DNA of 64,000 bases from assembly GCA_029706075.1 (NCBI GenBank), contig JAINUG010000259.1, forward strand, positions 725,007-789,006. Direction: 5' to 3'. The position numbers were made by a program, and so were the translations under genes. Position 1 is the first letter of the stretch. Every line of letters begins with the position of its first letter. Origin of the DNA: Aldrovandia affinis (Eukaryota > Chordata > Actinopteri > Notacanthiformes > Halosauridae). Below are positions 34,228-45,578 of the stretch, in pieces. The notes beneath the pieces are model-generated. The model searched no databases. It was not told where the DNA came from and worked only from the letters and a program-made list of their open reading frames with translations.

Positions 34228-34912
34228 CTAATCAGACTCATCTTCCGAGTCACAGTTCTGGCACAAATAAATTGTGTGGCCTGGGGTGCAAGCATCATGG
34301 GCCCACTTCTTGCATCTCTCACACTGCACCCAAGTCTCGTTTGGGCGGCTGTTAGAAAATGGCTCCATGCAGACTAGGCAGAAGCATTCCTCTTCATCTG
34401 CTGCTGACTCGTCTAGGTTTCTTTTTACCCTTGCCTTTTTGTTCCCCAGTAACAGCCTTTTTTTAGATTGTGATGTTTCCATTTGTAGTGCTTGCTTCAC
34501 GGGTGTGTCTGTTAGAATTGCGGTCCTGCGCCGCTTTCTTCCATTATTAGTTTGTTTTCAGGGACCAGCTTTTGGAAATGGCCGGAGGTCCTCTGGAGTT
34601 GGTAGTCTGCTGCCAGCACTGGCATTGCTGGGTAAGGGTGAGCTGGCATGGGAACTGACTGGGTCTGGGTCTGTGTTTGTGCCTGGCAGGGCAGGGTTGG
34701 TACTGGGGCCTGACGGGGCAGGGCGATCCGTAACATAGGATGGCGCAAACTCAGTTTCCAAAAATACATCCCTGTTGTAAGGCTGTACCCCAGCTACCCT
34801 AAAGCCAGCCTGAATGTTCAGGGGGGTTGCCGCCACAGGATAAGCGATTGCCACAATCCCAGGAATGTCATAAATAGACATTGTTTTCCCAGGATTGTTC
34901 CTCATCCATGCA
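34228..34912 (-). pseudogene. pogo-type transposase C-terminal part with PHD-like finger
   Basis: After the frameshift near 34915 the frame continues with NNPGKTMSIYDIPGIV and AGFRVAGVQPYN, then a Pro-rich linker. An in-frame TGA (about 34558) interrupts it. The same frame then resumes to a cysteine-rich end: CLVC, then WVQCERCKKWAHDAC, then YLCQNC, followed by an acidic tail. That layout is PHD-finger-like. Such a finger at the end of a pogo-type transposase may read chromatin (inference). Confidence 0.8.
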
Positions 34913-35971
34913 TCACACGCCGTGTTGATGTGCCTTTAGCGGCCCGTAGACAGACCTGTCTAAGGGTTGAAGCCGATGAGAGCAGTGGGGTGGGAACGAG
35001 ACCATAATTATGCCGTTTTCTTTGGCATAATTGAGTCCATCAATGGACATATGAGATATGTGGTTGTCCAAAAGCAGTAAAGATGGTTTCTCCTTTGAGC
35101 ATTTTGTATGCTCAGTGAAATGTTTCAGGAAGTCAACAAAGTGCACATCTTTCATCCACCCCGATGGATTTGCCGCTCCCCTGCTGCCAGGTGGTCCGCT
35201 GTTTAAAAAATGGTCTCGGAAGTTGACACGGGGAAATATGAAATATGGAGGTATACTATTTCCTGTGGCTGACACAGCACAGGCCAGTGTGACAAGTGTC
35301 CCCCTTTCAGCGGAGGTCAGCGACCCTACTTGTTTGAATCCGCTTCTGGCCACTACTTTGTCAGGTTTATGGACCGTGGTCACCCCAGTTTCGTCGACAT
35401 TCCATATGTCCCCTGGTCCAAATCGATGTCTGTCCAGCACATTTGCTAAATTGTCGAAGAAGGCATTGACATTTTCTCGGTTGAAGCTACTAGCTCTGGC
35501 AAGGCTAGTTGCCTCAGGCTTTCTTATCGACAGCATTGGGTGCCTTTTTAAAAAGGCTGTAAACCACTCCGAGCTGGCCTTTTCTGTTTCAGCCCACGTT
35601 GGTGTGAACTTCAGCTTGTGTGCCACAGCAAACTGGTAGGCAAGTCTTTTGATCTCACTTGGCGACAGACCAAAATAAATGTCAGCTGACCTAGCAATAT
35701 AATGAACAAGCTGCATCTCCAAATCAGGTGGAAATATCTGCCGTGGCTTTCTATAGCCAACCACTGTTGTTGGCATGGCTGCCTGACTGACAATTTCTTC
35801 GCTGGTAACCTTTTCACAATACCGAGCCAGAGTACGGTAATTTATATTAAAATCGTTTGCTGTGCTTCTGATTGATTTGTTCTCCAGCTTCACCTGTCTG
35901 ACTGCCTTCAACATTATATCAGGTGCTGTGCTACCATTCTCTGTCTTTCTTTTATAATTTCTCACCATCAT
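34913..35971 (-). pseudogene. pogo-type transposase, main part
   Basis: The 352-residue frame starts with a psq-type helix-turn-helix (about 17-55: [19 protein letters not shown]). A second DNA-binding segment follows (about 130-155: [18 protein letters not shown]), then a DDE-type core. The core aspartates are Asp193 (WNVDETG), Asp302 (LLDNHISH) and Asp338 ([11 protein letters not shown]), a DD35D pattern that is intact. The frame ends early, at HQHGV, by a one-base shift. The protein continues at 34905 in another frame. It is close to working order. Confidence 0.9.
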
Positions 35972-36506
35972 CTCACTTTATTTTTGGTTCCTTCGTTTGT
36001 TCGTTCCTTTCTTCCTTCCCTCAATGCTTATTTCCTTCAAAAACAAATTTAAATTAGCCTCATGTGACAACTTGCCTCAAAGCCATTTAGACAACTTGCC
36101 CCAAATGGGCATGTGGGCAAATGTTTGTTAAATCTCACGGCTAGTTCAACAAAGTACTGCAATGTAAATGTAAAATGTAAATGTAAAATGTACTGCAGCT
36201 AACATATCAATAAACACCTTATTGTTTCCTTTATTCGGTACACAAATATAATTTAGGACATTTATACCTAACACAGTTTTATTACATAAAATATACGACG
36301 CCATTTACTTACTTTTGCAGGAGACAAACACACAACTTGTGCTCACTTGTAATTAAAGAGGCCTTTGACCACCTGTGAAAAGGAATTTGAAGCTGGCCCT
36401 AGTTGCAACAAAGTAGCTATTCCATTTTTGAGATGGTGCCCCTGTGGTCGGAGGTATGAACAGTGTGACAACTTACCCGTGTGACAACTTACCCTGCTCT
36501 CCCCTA

Positions 36507-37025
36507 TATGTTTACAATCTGAAATGGCGCCCCCCACACCCAGAAACTCTACTGGCAGATGGGTTACTCAAAGACGCAAAAGCCCCTCCAAAAGCATACC
36601 TCCACTTTCCACTTCGAGTGGGCAAACAGAATTCACTCATACAAATAGATATGAGTTGTCTCTGGAGCTAGCGATCAAATTATCGATCATTATCGGAACA
36701 AACGACGTCCGTCTTAAACAATCTGAGATAACTAAGAGAAATATAATCTCTATGTGCAACGTAGCAAAAAAAAGTATCCGAAGCTGTCACTTGTTCAGGT
36801 CCTATTCCGATCCGTCGAGGCAACGAAACTTTCAGCAGGTTGCTCTCGTTAAATAATTGGATGTCTAAATGGTGTGCTTCAAACGGCTTTGGCTACATAG
36901 ATAATTGGACCGGCTTCCTTAAAAAACCCAAACTGCTACATCGAGACGGTCTGCACCCATCTGATCTAGGGTCCGCCGTTATTGCTAAAAATCTAGAACT
37001 TAGTCTGGGTTTAAGTAGTTCCTGA
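36507..37025 (+). pseudogene. LINE ORF1, SGNH esterase-like part
   Basis: Two frames read a Pro/Ser/Thr-rich segment (APPTPRNSTGRW), then SIIIGTNDVRLKQSEI, then WMSKWCASNGFGYIDNW and LLHRDGLHPSDLGSAVIAKN. The GTND and DGLHP blocks are those of SGNH hydrolases, which CR1-group ORF1 proteins contain. The first block, with the nucleophile, seems deleted near 36660, and a frameshift lies near 36830, so this ORF1 is dead. Confidence 0.75.
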
Positions 37026-37144
37026 CATACAGTAGGCCTACCGACACAGGAATTTTCGGATTCCAAATCTATAGCAGTGCCAAATTCGCGTCAAAAAACC
37101 ATCTAATTAGGGAACAGGAATCTGCTCGAAAGGCCTCTTCTATC

Positions 37145-38449
37145 GTGCATAATAAACTTGAACCTGCTACTATTCCCTCCGTGATTACCGCACGTAGAAA
37201 ATGTGGGCAGAGACTACAGAGGGGACTGAATGTTGATAACTTGATTCAAATTCCATGTTTTAACTGCCCAAAAAATAGCACACGCTCTAATACGAACATT
37301 AATATGGCACTTTTTAATGTCAGATCACTTACTAATAAGAGCTTTTTAATTAATGATTTTATTTCCGAGAAGAAATTGCACTTTTTATTCCTTGTCGAGA
37401 CTTGGCTGAAGAGCGACGGCTCTGCAACCCTTGTTGAATCATGCCCCCCAAACTACGGGTCTATTCAATCAATCAGACAGAATAAAAGAGGCGGGGGTTT
37501 AGCCGTAATTTTTTCAGACAAATTTTGCTGCACCCAGATTGATTTAGGTACATTTCTTTCCTTCGAATATCTTGCCATCGTCTTAAAAGCAGAGTCAAAC
37601 ATACTTATCTTAACAGTTTACAGACCACCAAAACAATCCTCAGAATTCCTTTCTGAAATCTCTGAGCTATTATCTACTGTCATCATGAGTTATAACAGAA
37701 TAATCATTACTGGTGACATGAATATTCACATCAACCGTAGTACGGACTTGAAGGCCATGGACTTCCTGGATATCTTAGACAACCTAGGATTAATTCAACA
37801 CGTTAAAGAAGCTACCCATAGATTAGGCAACACACTTGAACTGGTAATATCTTATGGGATAGGCATTGAAAATGTCTCAGTATCCGATATAACTGTCTCT
37901 GATCATTTCTGTGTTTTCTTTAATGTTCTCTTGAATGCACCGAGCAATAAAAGAAAATGTACTATTCAGAAAAGGTTCTTGGACGCCACAGTGGAAACTA
38001 AATTCTCCGAGCTTGTAATCTCTCTTAATCTATGTAACGAACTTCATTCTTTAGATGAAATGGTCGATGCCTTTAATGATAACGTGAGTAGTGCATTAAA
38101 CACTGTCGCTCCAATTAAGACGAAAACAAAGTTATGTAGGAAAACTTCACCTTGGATAAATAGTACTATCCGTGCCCAAAAAAGGGTATGCAGAGCGGCT
38201 GAACGAGCTTGGAGGAAATCTAAACTGGAGATACACCGCAGCATTTTTAAGGAGCATATTATTGCATATAATAATGTCATTCGCTCCGAGAGAAAAGCCT
38301 ATTTCTCAAGGATCATTGCAGAGAACAATGGCAATTCCAGGGTATTATTTTCAACAATTGACCAGCTTTTAAACCCTGTACAAATTTCGGATCCTCTCGG
38401 TATGGCGTCTGCCGAAAAATTCGATGAATTTGCTCAGTATTTTAATTAA
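37145..38449 (+). CDS. LINE ORF2, endonuclease and linker part
   Basis: A 434-residue open frame. The apurinic-type endonuclease spans about 50-260: ALFNVRSLTNK, FLVETWLKSDG, KRGGGLAVIF, LTVYRPPKQS, ITGDMNIHI and VSDHFCVFF. The VETW, GDMNIH and SDH residues are the catalytic set. A basic linker follows (WINSTIRAQKRVCRAAERAW). The frame ends at FAQYFN by a stop before the reverse transcriptase, so the full ORF2 is broken at 38449. Confidence 0.88.
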   Translation: MHNKLEPATIPSVITARRKCGQRLQRGLNVDNLIQIPCFNCPKNSTRSNTNINMALFNVRSLTNKSFLINDFISEKKLHFLFLVETWLKSDGSATLVESCPPNYGSIQSIRQNKRGGGLAVIFSDKFCCTQIDLGTFLSFEYLAIVLKAESNILILTVYRPPKQSSEFLSEISELLSTVIMSYNRIIITGDMNIHINRSTDLKAMDFLDILDNLGLIQHVKEATHRLGNTLELVISYGIGIENVSVSDITVSDHFCVFFNVLLNAPSNKRKCTIQKRFLDATVETKFSELVISLNLCNELHSLDEMVDAFNDNVSSALNTVAPIKTKTKLCRKTSPWINSTIRAQKRVCRAAERAWRKSKLEIHRSIFKEHIIAYNNVIRSERKAYFSRIIAENNGNSRVLFSTIDQLLNPVQISDPLGMASAEKFDEFAQYFN

Positions 38450-39222
38450 AAAATAACATCCATTCGGGCAGGTATTGTCAGACATATTAATGACGCACAC
38501 AAGCTATCTTCTGACAATAAAGCAACCTTGAAGCATTTTAATAGTATCTCTGAAGCTGATCTTAATAAAATTGTGACACAGAGTAAGTCATCAACTTGTA
38601 ATCTTGACCCTGTCCCTACAAAATTTCTTTAAAAAACTTTTAACTGTCTCGCTGAACCAGTTAGGAAAATAGTCAATACATCTCTTGAGACCGGAACTTT
38701 TCCAAATGCTTTCAAAACCGCAGTCGTGAAACCGCTTTTGAAAAAAACTAACCTGGATCCAAATGTCCTAAGCAATTATAGACCCATTTATAATTTACCG
38801 TTTATAAGTAAGGTTCTCGAAAAAGTAGTCTTTAACAAATTAAATTACTTTCTAAATGAAAATGACATTTTGGAAAAATTCCAGTCAGGCTTTAGGTCCG
38901 GCCACAGTACAGAGACGGCACTTGTCAAAATAATCAATGATCTCAGACTTAGTGCTGACGTCGGAAGGGTCTCGGTTCTTGTTCTGCTGGACTTGAGCGC
39001 TGCCTTTGATACTCTTGATCACGGTATACTACTGAATCAACTGGAAAACTACGTTGGTTTATCCGATTGTGCTCTAAATTGGTTTCGAACGTATATAACA
39101 CAAAGACAATTTTATGTTAGTCTCGGAGCTCACACATCAGAGATATACGACATGGCTTTTGGGGTTGCACAAGGAAGCTGTCTTGGCCCTCTGCTCTTTT
39201 CATTGTACATGTTACCGTTAGG
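38450..39222 (+). pseudogene. LINE reverse transcriptase, 5' part
   Basis: After stops near 38449 and 38630, the frame from 38726 reads KPLLKKTNLDPN, NYRPIYNLPFISKVLE, FQSGFRSGHSTETAL, LLDLSAAFDTLDHG and GVAQGSCLGPLLFSLYM. The first catalytic Asp (LDLSAAFD) is present. The hAT MITE then enters, just before the segment carrying the YADD pair. Confidence 0.88.
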
Positions 39223-39546
39223 CAGGGCTGGACTGGGACAAAAAATAGGCCCTGCCATTTGGCTCAGACCGTCCCATCACTAATGAACCAATGGGCCGCT
39301 GTCCATTTTGGGGCGGCCGTTCGATGCAAAAAAAGCATGTGATTGGGCCGGCCCAGTGTCAGTAGAGAAAATTAACCAATGGGCCGCTGTCCATTTTTTG
39401 TTGGCCGTTAGATGACACAAAAAAAAAAAAATATATATTTTATATTTTTTTAATTAAAAATAATAATTATACCGGCCCTACCGGCCCAAAACTAGACCGG
39501 CCCACCGGGAATCGGCCCGGTAGACTATATAGCCAGTCCAGCCCTG
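39223..39546. mobile_element. hAT-type MITE inside the reverse transcriptase
   Basis: A 324-bp element with inverted ends CAGGGCTGGACTGG and CCAGTCCAGCCCTG. An exact 8-bp target duplication, ccgttagg, lies at 39215-39222 and 39547-39554. Inside, a roughly 45-bp motif (accaatgggccgctgtccatttt) occurs twice, and a T/A-rich centre follows. Noncoding. Confidence 0.93.
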
Positions 39547-40622
39547 CCGTTAGGTCACATAATTAGAGATCATAACGTCGACTTTCACAGTTACGCTGAC
39601 GACACACAATTATACATCGCAATGGAGCCAAATGACTCAGTTGCTTTGTGCTCCTTGACTGCCTGTCTGTCTGCCGTAGAACAATGGATGAGTAAAAACT
39701 TTTAAAAACTTAATGAGGACAAAACTTAAGTTTTATTACTTGGCCCAAAAGACAAAAGGGAAGTCGTTTTTAATAACTTGCGGAGCAATACGCTGCCTAG
39801 TTCTCTGGGGAAATTGACATATATTGGATCAAACCTGAAGTCACAAGTCTTGGTGTTGTCCTAGACTCTGATTTAAGTTTCAAGTCCCAAATCAACAAGG
39901 TGAAGAAAACATCATTTTTCCATCTTAAAAATATAGCAAAAGTTCGACAATTTATTAAACAACAAGATGCTGCAAAATTGATTCACGCCTTTGTTTCGTC
40001 AAGGTTGGACTATTGCAACTCTGTCTATTCTGGTTGCCCAAAAAACGCTTTAAGGAGCCTCCAGCTCGTTCAAAATGCGGCAGCCAGAATCCTCACTAGA
40101 ACGAGACGCACTGAGCACATTACCCCTATTTTATTTACTCTGCATTGGCTTCCTATTGAGGCTAGAATTGATTTTACAATTGTATTTTTAACTTTTAAAG
40201 CCCTACACGGACTGGCGCCGGGGTATTTGTCCGATGCGCTTCGGCCATATATTCCGGCGCGTGCCCTCCGGTCGCAGGATGCGGGGTTATTAGTTGTCCC
40301 GCCCGTGGCAAAAAAAAACGGTTGGAGGTAGGGCATTCTATTTTAGAGCTCCTTTTCTATGGAATAGCCTCCCCATCTCTATTAGGGAGGCTGATTCCAT
40401 TAATGTTTTTAAATCCAGACTCAAAACATACTTATTCACTAAATTGTATGGCTGAGTTTGGCGTACATATACACGCACACACATACACAGTTTTTAGAAT
40501 TATATTAATTTGAATACATTTTAGTTTTGCTATGTTTTCAGTTTTTCTTTTCTTTTTCTTTTCTGTTAAGTACTTTGAGATCGCTCTGCGATGAAAAGTG
40601 CTATATAAATTAGGGCTATTAT
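39547..40622 (+). pseudogene. LINE reverse transcriptase, 3' part and tail
   Basis: Starts with FHSYADDTQLYIAMEP, so both catalytic aspartates survive. It continues with WMSKNF, LGVVLDSDLSFKSQI, SSRLDYCNSVYSGCPK, LQLVQNAAARILTRTRR and LHWLPIEARIDF, to about 40460. Stops near 39704 and 40329 and a small insertion near 39825 break the frame. The tail ends with gtgctatataaattagggctatta. Confidence 0.87.
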
Positions 40623-41110
40623 AAGTGCGTATCAGTTATCAAAAACTATATTAAAAGGGTTAAAAAACATCAAAAAGAAAACATACAATATACAAATAGA
40701 CACCTAAATGTAGCTAGCTAGTAGGGTGCACTTGCAGATGGATTGCTCTTTTGGCTAAAATTAAAACTCAAGTTTGTTTTCCTGTAGCTGCCACAGCTAT
40801 CTACCCTATCTATCTAACAGCTAATCTACAGCTAGCTATTTAGTTCGTTTTACCTCTGATACCCAATAACAAATATTCTTATCAGTTATCAAATATGATA
40901 CTAGATAACATTACAAAATTTAAAGTATATCTTGCAGCACTTCTTTTTGGGTGACATCGAGTGCCTTTTTTGTTGAGTGCACCTTGAATGCAACTGTCTG
41001 CTAGCAAACTAATGTTAGCTAACGCAAGCTACTTATCTAACATTGTCTGAGGAGGATTTTTCTACATTTCTGATTCACTAAATTCTATTCATATTCTTGA
41101 AATACGTTGA
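40623..41110. repeat. about 255-bp repeat block, right part
   Basis: Resumes the unit at ataagtgcgtatcagttatc. It then runs into a second motif set (gagtgcaccttgaatgcaac, ctagcaaactaatgttagct). The same order occurs at 51840-52140 in pfkl intron 1. Confidence 0.55.
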
Positions 41111-42380
41111 TAACATTAATAAAGTTAAAGAATAAAGAAAATGTATATAACTTTAAGGTATGGGTTTGCCTTCGAATCTCATTGTCTAAAGCTTGCTTCA
41201 CAGGCGTCAAAAGTTCATCTCACAGATGTTTTATCAAAACAATAAAACTATACTGAAGGTAAATAAATAATATATTACCAGCATTAAAAAAGTATTGTAT
41301 ACAGTTCCTTACCTCAATATGTCTGTCCGAAGCTGTCAGAAACCTGATGGGTCGCACAGAGCAGAGGTGCCTGCATCTGGCGCCAGCTTCAAGTCACCAT
41401 TTTCCGTGCAGAGGTTTTCTTTTTGAGAAAGTAGCTAGTTCCCGCCCTCTAGTCATAAACCAATCATATATAATTAAATACGATACACATTACAAAATAC
41501 ACATTCTAACCTATAAAAAGTGTGGTACCACCTAATCAGAGTGGTTTCATGAAATAAATGGTGAATGTATTAAAGACATATTGAAGTTACAACCATCAGA
41601 AACATGTTCCGAAGTGTCAATCATCTTCATGTCGCGAACGCGCTAAAGATCGCACATCATTCGAAAGACTAAGGCAGTGCTTCACTGGGTGGGCTTTAAA
41701 ACGCGTCATAAACTATAATTGCCCAATCAACGACGATAAAGTACTATATTGCGTTACATTTAGTTGTATTAGCTTAGTGAGGCAGAGAGAAAGGCAGTGC
41801 AGTGGATAGCACTGTCGCCGCACAGCAAGGTCACAGGTTCGCGATAATGAATGAGGCAGAGAGCATCTCGCTTCACTGAAGTAGCTTTTAATAACCTGAG
41901 GGTGGTGCTGTTTTGCACGATACATAATTTTTTTAAGTGAGACTTTTTTGGCTTGATTAACAGAGGAAATTGTGATGATACTTAGGCATTTAAAAAATGT
42001 GTTTTATGTGATGTGTGTTATGTTTTTTGTCTGTTTTTTGTCACCTGTTCTCTTATAGAAATCTCCACTGGTGTTAAGGTATATTTTCATGTCGTCCGAA
42101 TAGCAGACGTTAGCTAGATACATTTGCTAGCTAGCTAATTTAGCTAGTTTTTGTTACAGACATTTGAATGAGTCCACAGTGTAAGACGAGGTCAGTGACG
42201 TTTGTTGATAAACAAGTAACTTTTTAAAGTTTTCTATTTAAACATATTTGCAATGCACTGAAATTATAGCCAGCAAGGAACAGAAAATGGGAAGCGCTAT
42301 TTCACGGGAGGCAGAATCTGATGAACTATGCCATAATAACATGGGGGGGTGGGGAACTGTGGGGATTTCACTGTGGTTCT
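41111..42380. other. no gene; SINE head fragment at 41795-41845
   Basis: Positions about 41795-41845 (ggcagtgcagtggatagcac) match the head of the tRNA-headed SINE family on the plus strand, truncated after the box B-like site. The rest shows no signal. Confidence 0.45.
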
Positions 42381-42520
42381 GTGTGGCTCAGTTGGTAGAG
42401 CAATGCATTGACAACGTTTAGTTTGTGGGTTCGATTCCCATTGGGACGACATGTACTGAAGAGAAAAAGGATGCATTGGCTACTGTAAGTGACGCTGGAT
42501 GAAAGCCTCTGCTACATGGA
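42381..42520 (+). mobile_element. tRNA-derived SINE
   Basis: The head reads GTGTGGCTCAGTTGGTAGAG (A-box-like) and then GGGTTCGATTCCC (B box), 40 to 50 bp apart as in a tRNA gene. The tail tgtaagtgacgctggatgaa resembles salmonid and other fish SINE tails. It cannot fold as a functional tRNA because the acceptor end is missing. Confidence 0.75.
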
Positions 42521-44389
42521 GGGGGGCATGTTCTTATGAAACATGCTGCTTGTGTCTTCATTGTCTATGTGTAGATCTGGTTCTGTAGCTATAAACCCTG
42601 CAGGCCTGCGATGAGGTCTTTTTGGTGATCATTAGCTGTGCAGAGTCTCTGCGTGGCTCAGTGCTCATTGCATGGTGTGTCCCTGACTGGACCTTGTGTT
42701 CCCTCAGAACTTACCACGCTGAGTGTTCAGAGAGTTGCCCCACCACCTGGTGATCATCACCCTCTTCCCCTCTCCACCTGGTGAGCAAAACCACCCTCCA
42801 AAACACAATTTAAATATTGTAATTAAACTCCAGTGGGACCCCACACCATCCAGTAATCATGTAGCCAGTGCACATTATTTAGAGTCATTGATGAATGAGA
42901 GTCATTGATGAATGAGGAGGCCATGCGGTGTGTTCGATAGACACTGGCCAGTTTACAGAAACAACCCCTCTCACTGCGAGAATGGAGGGAGGAGTGAAGC
43001 CTCTACACCAGCATGAATCATAATAACCCCCCAGTGGATCATTATGGAACCTTCCAGTACCATGACTGCTCAGCTTCTAATGCAAGCCTATCAAAAGAAC
43101 CATATTGGCAGGGAACCAGACAAGATTCAGTGTATATAAATGTATATGAATGTATATAAATGATGAAGCTCACTTCATCCCAGCTGCTTCTGGTCCAGTC
43201 CAAGAGCACCTGACCGTCACCCAGCTTTTTTTGGGAGGTGTTGAACAAGAACCAAACAAGTGTTACATTTTCTTTCCTTGCATCAGTGGACTCAGAGAAG
43301 ATCTGTGAAGAAGTGGACCATAACAGAAGCAGGACCACGCAGGACTTTCTGTGCATGGCAGACGCATGGATCAAACTTGCTCTGCTTGGACTCTTGAAGT
43401 TAATTCTTGTTTAATAATTGGATGTGGTGTGTTTCCTTTCAGCATGCAGTATCCCTTTAAATGTTTGCTCAGGTACGCACGTCCCCGTGTGACTGGCTCT
43501 TCCGGCGTCTTCCATTTGATGGCTGGATGACTTGGCTGTAATAGACAGGTTTGCAGACCATGGATAAAGAACGGTTAACACACTGGTGTTTGGAGGACAG
43601 AAAGCATTGTGTTGGATTGACTTTGCTTGATTTGGACCTAACCCCGTTTTTCTTTGGATTGATTCATTGGCTGGACGACAAATAAATTAAGAAGTATCTT
43701 CCCCTATTTTATCATTCCCCAAATAAATTGGTATCTTCCTATTTTATCATTGTATGGTAATTGTATTATTGTTCATTGGCTGCATTGTACCCCAACACCC
43801 CTGATCCTGCCACAATATATAATTGTGAGGGTGGTTGGTGATTGGTGCCACTCGCAGAACCCCGGGGGATCAATAAGTTGGACTGTACTGCCCTACAGTC
43901 TAACCACTAGCTCTGAAGTACAGAGAAATAGGGGGGAAATGAACAATAAGGAGGAACAGAAAAGAACACCCAACGGGTGACTAAGTGTCACACAGACACA
44001 AACAAACGAACAGAAAATCTCCGTAGAGTAGATAAGGTAAGGGTAGCGAAAAACACCCGATAAACATAATATTGACTGCTGTTTCTGTAATTGCGCTTTG
44101 AGCTCACTCACCTTCCAAACAAGCAATGCACTTTCTGCAAATCACGCTCAAATTTAACCTTGTGTAGTGTGGTATAGTGGCGCTCAACGTTCCCTCTTTT
44201 CCCAACAGCAACGGCACCACCGCATATCAAGCACACACACCTTTCTTTGACACAAAATAAAAACTTGTTCTCCCACTGCTCATTCTCCCAATGAAAATTG
44301 TACGTGGGCTGGCACTGTCTCAGCGTTTATGTTCAAATGAAATTATTTGTCTTTTGCTAGTTACAGCACTACTACACAGGCAGTGTAGT
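42521..44389. other. no recognisable gene
   Basis: A small tandem repeat of gtatataaat lies at 43133-43160. The open stretches show no family likeness. Confidence 0.45.
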
Positions 44390-44586
44390 GTAATGGTTTG
44401 GGAACTGGACTTGTAACTCAGAGGTCGCTGATTCGATTCCCAGGTGGAACACTGCCATTGTACCCTTGAGCAAGGTACTTAACCTGAATTGCTTCAGTAA
44501 CATATCCATCTGTATAAATGGATTGCATGTAAAGAAATGTAAAACTGGGTAAGTCGTGTGTCTGCTAAATGCAAAAAAAAAAAAAA
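44390..44586 (+). mobile_element. tRNA-derived SINE, second family
   Basis: Starts GCAGTGTAGTGTAATGG, with a B box-like GATTCGATTCCC. It continues tacccttgagcaaggtactt and ends in tctgctaaatgc plus a poly-A run (44573-44586). This layout is common in fish SINEs of the V-SINE kind (recollection). Confidence 0.75.
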
Positions 44587-44715
44587 CCCCACACTGCTCT
44601 TTCCCAGATTCAAGTCCAAAAGACTGCACGCATGGTGGGTTTTTTAATTGTATTTATATGTATGAGTGTATGATAAAAGACTGCACGGTACGTGATTGGT
44701 GTTTGACGTTGACAG

Positions 44716-45573
44716 TGTGAGGGCTTGTAGGGGTGAGGCTCAAGTGCGACCAATGGGGATCAGGATCAGGATCACTCCTGACGAATCAGGGTGCCACTAA
44801 AACACAATAGGGAGCAAGGGGCGGTACCCCGCGAGAACCGCTACAGAAAATAAATAAACGCAAATAAACGCGGTCCGCGAACGGTACCGAACGGTAGTAA
44901 AACTGAACAAAAACTCTGGCGTGTAGCCAAACACAACAAGACCCAGCAAATAGGGCGACTTTCAGAAACCGGACAGCTTCACGAAATAAGTGCAGAGCTG
45001 CCAGCGAAATAAAAGGACCGCTACGGGGGACAGAGGGCTGATCGTCTACCTCCTAAAAAGATGATCTCGGAGTGCTACGTGTTTGGCTCCCATCTCCGAT
45101 CACATCAAAAGGAGGAGAAAACCAGCCAAAGACCCTCGCAGAGGGAAGTGAAAGAAAACAAACTTGTGTCGCAGCACAGACAAAAACAAAGGTGGAAACG
45201 AACCCAGACGCCTAAAACGAGTTTAGGAAAAAGAACAGAGAAATAAGTGTCCTGGGTCTGCCGTAAGTAGGCTAACCCCGAAATCAGACCAAAAACAAAG
45301 GTAAACACTAGATTTACCTAGAAGCGGCGAGAAAACTGAAGTGAATACTTTTCTAGTTTTTCTTTAGTACTGCGAGTAACCGTACCAGCTTCCACGACAC
45401 ATGAATTGACACTGAAGCACGGAGCAGTGAAAACAGCGAACTGAAGTAGGCAGTGAACACCTGTGAATAATCAGCTGATTAGGTAGGCTATAGAAGGGGA
45501 GCAGGGACGTACTCACGAGGATTGGAAAGGAGTACGCCCACACAGGGGCTAAGCAGGCACTCAAACCATGACA
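44716..45573 (-). mobile_element. solo LTR (gypsy type)
   Basis: Termini TGTGAGGG and CCATGACA form a short TGT...ACA inverted end. An exact 5-bp target duplication, gacag, lies at 44711-44715 and 45574-45578. On the minus strand it begins TGTCATGGTTTGAG, like the LTR at 13946. There is no internal region, so it is the product of LTR-LTR recombination. Confidence 0.85.
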
Positions 45574-45578
45574 GACAG

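Larger units (their letters stand above)
33834..36504 (-). mobile_element. pogo-type DNA transposon inserted in LINE ORF1
   Basis: The 2671-bp element is flanked by TA (33832-33833 and 36505-36506). Its inverted ends read GGGGAGAGCGGGGTATGTTG from the left and GGGGAGAGCAGGGTAAGTTG from the right. Subterminal repeats of gtaagttgtcacac follow at both ends (about 34045-34090, 36455-36490). The TA duplication and the transposase type agree. It is complete in structure, with a transposase disabled by one frameshift and one stop. Confidence 0.92.
33303..40622 (+). mobile_element. near-complete CR1/L2-type LINE with two nested insertions
   Basis: In order: 5' leader (about 33303-33634), ORF1 start with paired CxxC motifs (33635), pogo insertion, ORF1 end with SGNH motifs (36507-37025), ORF2 endonuclease (37145-38449), reverse transcriptase (38450-40460), and a 3' tail ending gctatataaattagggctattat near 40622. 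Removing the pogo element and the hAT MITE leaves about 4.3 kb. The host repeat block resumes on both sides. The clade is inferred from the ORF1 type and reverse transcriptase motifs. Confidence 0.85.

Noticed and set aside
35058..35639. 193-residue plus-strand open frame
   Set aside because: Antisense of the pogo-type transposase, with no family likeness.
42381..42452. tRNA gene
   Set aside because: A and B boxes are present, but the acceptor stem cannot pair and the sequence continues into a SINE body.
44390..44460. tRNA gene
   Set aside because: Same reasoning: tRNA-like head followed by a conserved SINE body and a poly-A tail.
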